Shown in pieces: positions 13,413-16,864 of a stretch of 16,864 nucleotides of DNA. This DNA comes from Planctomycetota bacterium (lineage in GTDB: Bacteria > Planctomycetota > Phycisphaerae > WQYP01), in the NCBI GenBank assembly GCA_021828925.1, contig JAJZCT010000008.1:1-16864 (forward strand). The letters run 5' to 3'. The first letter of the stretch is position 1. Each line of letters opens with the position of its first letter. The notes beneath the pieces were generated by a model. The model had not been told where the DNA came from. It was given only the letters and a program-made list of their open reading frames with translations, and did not search any database. The position numbers and the translations under genes are program-made.

Positions 13413-14753
13413 ATGTCCATACCCATTGTCGCCATCGTCGGCCGGCCCAACGTCGGCAAATCCAGTTTGCTTAATATGCTTTCGGGAAAACGCATATCCA
13501 TTGTGGACCCCACCGCGGGCGTCACCCGCGACCGCGTATCCAATATTGTTGAAAGTGAGGGACGGAGTTTTGAACTCGTTGATACCGGCGGCTACGGCAT
13601 AGAAGATCCGGATAATCTCACACAGCAGATTCAGGATCAGATTCGCCGGGCCATTGAATCCGCAGCGGTGCTGCTGTTTGTTGTGGATGCTAAGACCGGA
13701 CCCGTGCCTTTGGATACCGCGGTGGCGCGCCTGATTCGCCCCTTTGCCAAACCGGTGATTTTGACCGTCAATAAAGTTGATGGGCCGAATCTGGCATCCA
13801 ATGCCACTGAATTTTTCAAATTGGGCTTTGACGAAATGACGATGATTTCCTGCCAGCATCGCCGGGGCGGGGACGAATTGCTGAAGGGCATTTTCCGGCA
13901 TCTTGGCCGCAGCGCTAAAGTAGCGCCGGCAGAATCTGAACTGAAGCTGGCGGTGGTGGGAAAGCGCAATGCCGGAAAAAGCACATTGATCAACACGCTT
14001 GCGGGCGGAGACCGCGTGATTGTTTCCGAGGTGGCCGGCACCACCCGTGACAGCATTGACGTTCGCATCGAAATAGAGAGCCGCACCATTACCGTTATTG
14101 ATACCGCAGGTGTGCGAAAGCGTGCCCGCATGACCAACAACGACCTGGAGTTTTACAGTTTTCACCGGGCGCAGCGTTCCATCCGCCGGGCGGATGTCGT
14201 GCTGCTGCTGATTGATTCAACGGCTGATATCAGTGATGTGGATCAGAAACTTGCCGCGTATGTGCAGGAGGAATTCCGCCCGGTGATTTTAGTCATTAAC
14301 AAGTGGGACCTCGTGGGTGAGCAGGCCACGGTGGAAAGCTACGGAGCTTATGCCGCCAAACGTTTCCCGCAATTGCGGCATGCACCCGTGGCCTGCATCA
14401 GTGCGAAAACCGACAGCGATCAATCGCAGATTGTACGCCTGGCATTTTCGCTCTATGAACAGGCATCCACACGATTAACCACAGGACAGTTAAATAAAGC
14501 GGTGGAAGATATTCTGCAATTGCGCGGCCCCAGCAGCCGGGAAGGTAAAACGGTAAAGGTTTATTATGCCACGCAAATTGATGTCCGCCCCCCCACCATC
14601 GTGCTTTTTGTCAATCACCCCCGCCTGCTTACCGAGGAATACAAACGCTTTTTTGCCCATCAATTGCGGGAACGCACGGTGCTGCATGAAGTTCCCATCC
14701 GGCTGTTGATCCGCGGCCATCGGGGAAATGAACGTAAAGATGAATCGGCGTGA
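13413..14753 (+). CDS. der: Ribosome biogenesis GTPase Der (EngA)
   Basis: Tandem-GTPase protein needed for maturation of the 50S ribosomal subunit. ATG 13413 is chosen because AAGGA lies 7 nt upstream and the first G1 motif begins at residue 10; the open frame extends far upstream inside secA but that is shadow. GTPase 1: GRPNVGKSS (10-18), T38 region, DTGG (57-60), NKVDG (120-124), and G5 reading SCQH in place of the usual SAxH. GTPase 2: GKRNAGKST (183-191), DTAGVRKR (230-237), NKWD (296-299), SAK (330-332). A C-terminal KH-like domain spans about 355-440. Total 446 residues is normal. The 3' end lies 3 bp from the convergent xer stop. Confidence 0.97.
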   Translation: MSIPIVAIVGRPNVGKSSLLNMLSGKRISIVDPTAGVTRDRVSNIVESEGRSFELVDTGGYGIEDPDNLTQQIQDQIRRAIESAAVLLFVVDAKTGPVPLDTAVARLIRPFAKPVILTVNKVDGPNLASNATEFFKLGFDEMTMISCQHRRGGDELLKGIFRHLGRSAKVAPAESELKLAVVGKRNAGKSTLINTLAGGDRVIVSEVAGTTRDSIDVRIEIESRTITVIDTAGVRKRARMTNNDLEFYSFHRAQRSIRRADVVLLLIDSTADISDVDQKLAAYVQEEFRPVILVINKWDLVGEQATVESYGAYAAKRFPQLRHAPVACISAKTDSDQSQIVRLAFSLYEQASTRLTTGQLNKAVEDILQLRGPSSREGKTVKVYYATQIDVRPPTIVLFVNHPRLLTEEYKRFFAHQLRERTVLHEVPIRLLIRGHRGNERKDESA

Positions 14754-14756
14754 CCG

Positions 14757-15722
14757 TTATGGCCGCGGATGATGCTGCCGGTGAACATTTCTTAACCGAT
14801 CCGCATCCACATGGGTATAAATTTGCGTGGTGCCGATATCGGAATGCCCCAGGAGTTCCTGTACGATGCGCAAATCCGCCCCGCCGGAGAGCAGATGCGT
14901 TGCAAAGGTGTGGCGGAGCTTGTGCGGGTGAATATGCTTCAGGCCCGCGGCGCGGGAAATGCGATCCAGCCGCTGCCACAACACAATGCGATTGATACCT
15001 TGACCGGAACGGGAAACAAAGACATTCGGAACGCGGCTGTTGGACACCGCCAGAAGTTTGGGTCGCAATTCGCGCATATATTTTTCCATGGCCGCGCGGG
15101 CTGGTTTCCCCACCGGAATAATGCGTTCCTTCCGCCCCTTGCCGATCACACGGATAACGCCAAGCTCCGCGTGAACATTTAATTCCGTCAAATCGGCAAG
15201 TTCACTGGCCCGCAGACCGCAAGCGTAAAACAATTCGATGATGGCCTGATCCCGCAGTGCCAGAGGGTGTTCTGGATCCACCGCCTTCAGAAGTGCCTCA
15301 ATTTGCGGGCGGTTCATCACATCCGGAAGCTTGCGCCAGCCATGCGGTGTTTCCAGATGCTCTGTGGGATTCTCCGAGGTTTTACCGCGCGCTACCGCAA
15401 AGCGGTAGAACATTTTCAGTGCCGCGGTGTGCCGCAGCACGCTACTGGTGCGCAGGTTGCGTTGCACTTGCAGATGCTTGAGATATTCTCCGATTATCAT
15501 GCGGTCCACGCGAACCAGAGATCGGGAAAACTGCTGATCACAGAATGCCGCAAAGTGCATCAGGTCCGAGCGATAGGCCGCGAGTGTATTATCCGCCAGG
15601 CCAAGTTCAATTTCGATATACGTAAGAAAATCATTAATTGCGGCATAGTCTTCGGTCGTAGGAACCGGCGGGGAATTGCTGGTGCGAGCATCAGAATTTG
15701 CGCTTTGGCTCGATGCGTCCAT
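14757..15722 (-). CDS. xerD: Tyrosine recombinase XerC/XerD
   Basis: Site-specific recombinase that resolves chromosome dimers at dif during division, acting with a partner recombinase and FtsK. Start ATG 15722 has GGAGG 7 nt upstream. Of 321 residues, about 26-112 form the SAM-like DNA-binding domain and 135-315 the catalytic domain. Catalytic residues visible are R171 ([10 protein letters not shown]), K195 ([11 protein letters not shown]), H267 and R270 ([17 protein letters not shown]), H293 ([10 protein letters not shown]) and nucleophile Y302 (IYTHV). The first 25 residues are a Ser/Asn-rich extension. Choosing XerD over XerC is uncertain from one sequence; the lack of an extra IntI-type insertion rules against an integron integrase. 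A 147-bp tandem repeat lies in its upstream region. Confidence 0.9.
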   Translation of the reverse strand: MDASSQSANSDARTSNSPPVPTTEDYAAINDFLTYIEIELGLADNTLAAYRSDLMHFAAFCDQQFSRSLVRVDRMIIGEYLKHLQVQRNLRTSSVLRHTAALKMFYRFAVARGKTSENPTEHLETPHGWRKLPDVMNRPQIEALLKAVDPEHPLALRDQAIIELFYACGLRASELADLTELNVHAELGVIRVIGKGRKERIIPVGKPARAAMEKYMRELRPKLLAVSNSRVPNVFVSRSGQGINRIVLWQRLDRISRAAGLKHIHPHKLRHTFATHLLSGGADLRIVQELLGHSDIGTTQIYTHVDADRLRNVHRQHHPRP

Positions 15723-15900
15723 CCTTGGACCTCCGTTTTGATCGTTCAGATCGGCGCGATCTCGCCCCCCACGCCAGGCAATGGCCTTATCCCAAGGTTA
15801 ATCGCCATGCACAGATTCTACCGCTCCAAAAGCGTTACGCCAAGCAGCTTCCCAAATTCCAAAAAATGATTCCAATCCGCGCCAGGTTACGGCGACCGTT

Positions 15901-16203
15901 AGCTCAATGCGGAAGCGTTGAGTTGGCCGCGGAAACGGGATTTGATGACACGATGTGCTTCGGCCCGTCGCCATTGATACGGCGCTTGCGAAATCGCGGT
16001 GCGGGTATTTTCCGTGACATTCCACCTCCAACCATGACGTGTTATTAGCTCAATGCGGAAACGTTGAGTTGAATGCGGAATGTGGTTTGATTGCACGATG
16101 CGATTCGGCCCGTTGCGATTGGTACCGCGCTTGCCGCCGGGGAGGGCGGCTATTTTCTGTTATGGCGTTTCGCATCCAACCGTGACGTGATATTTGCTCA
16201 ATG
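15901..16203. repeat. Two full and one partial 147-bp tandem repeat with hairpin heads
   Basis: Units start at AGCTCAATG (15901), AGCTCAATG (16047) and TGCTCAATG (16195), giving spacings of 146 and 148 bp. Units 1 and 2 each open with a hairpin CTCAATG, a 6-nt loop CGGAAG or CGGAAA, then CGTTGAG. Shared blocks further in include GCACGATGCG/ACACGATGTG, TTCGGCCCGT, GCGCTTGC, and CCAACCRTGACGTG just before the next unit. Unit 3 keeps only its first bases and lacks the second hairpin arm. Confidence 0.8.
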
Positions 16204-16274
16204 TGGCGGGGGCGCGTGGGACGAGAACGAGCGTGGACGCACGGTATTGGTTTTTGCTTTGCGGTGCTTACTGC

Positions 16275-16303
16275 TTGACAGGATTTCCGCGCTCACATAA
16301 CCT
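16275..16303 (+). promoter_or_regulatory. Porin promoter candidate
   Basis: Perfect -35 TTGACA at 16275-16280, then a 17-bp spacer to TAACCT (three of six at -10), about 60 nt before the porin start. The -35 is persuasive; the -10 is weak. Confidence 0.35.
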
Positions 16304-16361
16304 AAATTTTTAAGCTTTGTTTTATGAGTGACGTAGAGACTGGTTTTTAAAGGAGATTTTC

Positions 16362-16864
16362 ATGCTTGCCATCCCGCCCACGCTGCCACCGGTTCATGTT
16401 GTTTCGAGTCCCGATGTCGCCGCGACTGCTCCGGCACCGGTTACGCCGGCGACACCAGCGTCTCCCACGGGATCCGGTGCCTATTCCAACACATTCACCG
16501 GCGACTGGTTCGGTCTGCGCACCGGACTGGCGGATCACGGCATTAGTTTCAACGGCTACGGGGTCAATGACAACAGTTGGAATCTTCGCGGCGGAAAGAG
16601 CACCCACAATTTTGTCTCCCGCGCGCGTCTGACGTTGGGGATGAATCTGGACACGGACAAACTCTTCGGCTGGGCGGGTGGGACCGTGGTATCCAGCGTG
16701 CGTTTTCATTTTGGCCCGAACGGCAATGACATCCAATTGGGATCGCTGCAGGGATTTAGCTATATTGATGACAACCCGCCGACAACCCAATTATATGAAT
16801 TGTATTTCAAGCAGACACTGCTGGGGGGTTGCTCCGCGACAGCAATTTCCACAGCGCCGCCGCA
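16362..16864 (+). CDS. OprB-family carbohydrate-type porin, 5' part
   Basis: Outer-membrane beta-barrel of the OprB type, expected to pass small sugars or polar solutes. ATG 16362 has AAGGAG 5-6 nt upstream. After a Pro/Ala/Thr-rich segment (residues 4-40), the family hallmark GDWFGLRTGLADHGISF appears at 47-63, then alternating barrel strands (NFVSRARLTLGMNLDTDKLFG, 83-103) and LYELYFKQTLLGG (144-156). 167 residues are visible before the window edge, against roughly 400-500 for the family. Two oddities: no signal peptide can be seen, although an outer-membrane protein needs one and the frame is closed upstream by TGA at 16329; and the last 11 residues (CSATAISTAPP) do not fit, possibly a frameshift at the six-G run 16823-16828. 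Confidence 0.8.
   Translation, partial: MLAIPPTLPPVHVVSSPDVAATAPAPVTPATPASPTGSGAYSNTFTGDWFGLRTGLADHGISFNGYGVNDNSWNLRGGKSTHNFVSRARLTLGMNLDTDKLFGWAGGTVVSSVRFHFGPNGNDIQLGSLQGFSYIDDNPPTTQLYELYFKQTLLGGCSATAISTAPP

Larger units (their letters stand above)
15723..16361. other. Divergent intergenic region between xer and the porin, with tandem repeats
   Basis: No gene is supported. It carries GATCG, GCG, CGATC (13-bp near-palindrome at about 15750-15762), the 147-bp tandem repeat (15901-16203) and the porin promoter candidate. Open frames here arise from the repeats. Confidence 0.6.

Noticed and set aside
13308..14165. 285-residue open frame antisense to secA 3' end and der
   Set aside because: Crosses two well-defined genes and matches no family; shadow.
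15901..16203. Integron attC array next to a tyrosine recombinase
   Set aside because: The repeat ends do not fit the GTTRRRY core, there are no gene cassettes between units, and the recombinase lacks the IntI-specific insertion.
16324..16350. Eight-codon leader peptide (MSDVETGF) before the porin
   Set aside because: It ends right at the porin ribosome site, which is suggestive, but has no ribosome site of its own and is short enough to be chance.

Overview
The window looks like chromosomal DNA of a Gram-negative-type bacterium, most probably a planctomycete of the Phycisphaerae type. This is inference from gene content. SecA is very long (1234 residues, with a coiled-coil insert and extra C-terminal modules), there is a small RIO/Kdo-kinase-like protein, lipoproteins have lipoboxes, and the window ends in an OprB-type outer-membrane porin. 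No rRNA, tRNA, CRISPR array or intact insertion sequence was seen.

Layout. Positions 1-1887 (minus strand) hold a HAD/Cof phosphatase followed by a 6-phosphogluconate dehydrogenase cut by the window edge. Positions 2195-4380 (minus) hold an ankyrin-repeat lipoprotein, a 41-residue membrane peptide, a three-helix membrane protein and a small atypical kinase. Positions 4381-5806 are a decayed accessory stretch: an intact DUF2442 gene, the 3' end of its usual DUF4160 partner, a second DUF4160-like relic, the start of a PIN-domain gene and a duplicated 54-bp segment. A minus-strand lipoprotein of unknown role follows (5807-6595).

Positions 6596-7042 form a divergent intergenic region rich in period-7 tandem repeats, leading into a plus-strand Ppx/GppA-HD phosphatase (7043-8728). 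Positions 8729-9691 carry no convincing gene but hold dense structure: an 18-bp perfect inverted repeat built of heptads, a dispersed stem-loop element, a 15-bp tandem repeat, a strong promoter-like sequence, and a 75-nt hairpin starting where that promoter would initiate. Then come secA (9692-13396) and der (13413-14753), 16 bp apart and probably co-transcribed. They converge, with a 3-bp gap, on a minus-strand XerC/D recombinase (14757-15722). Upstream of xer lies a 147-bp tandem repeat whose units begin with a small hairpin. The window closes with the 5' part of an OprB porin (16362 onward).

Working together: SecA drives Sec export, which the lipoproteins and porin depend on. Der supports 50S ribosome assembly, Xer resolves chromosome dimers, and Ppx acts on polyphosphate or (p)ppGpp. 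The most unusual items are the promoter/hairpin locus upstream of secA, the five-fold W-x4-F module in SecA, the heptad arrays flanking ppx, and the decaying DUF4160/DUF2442 cassette.
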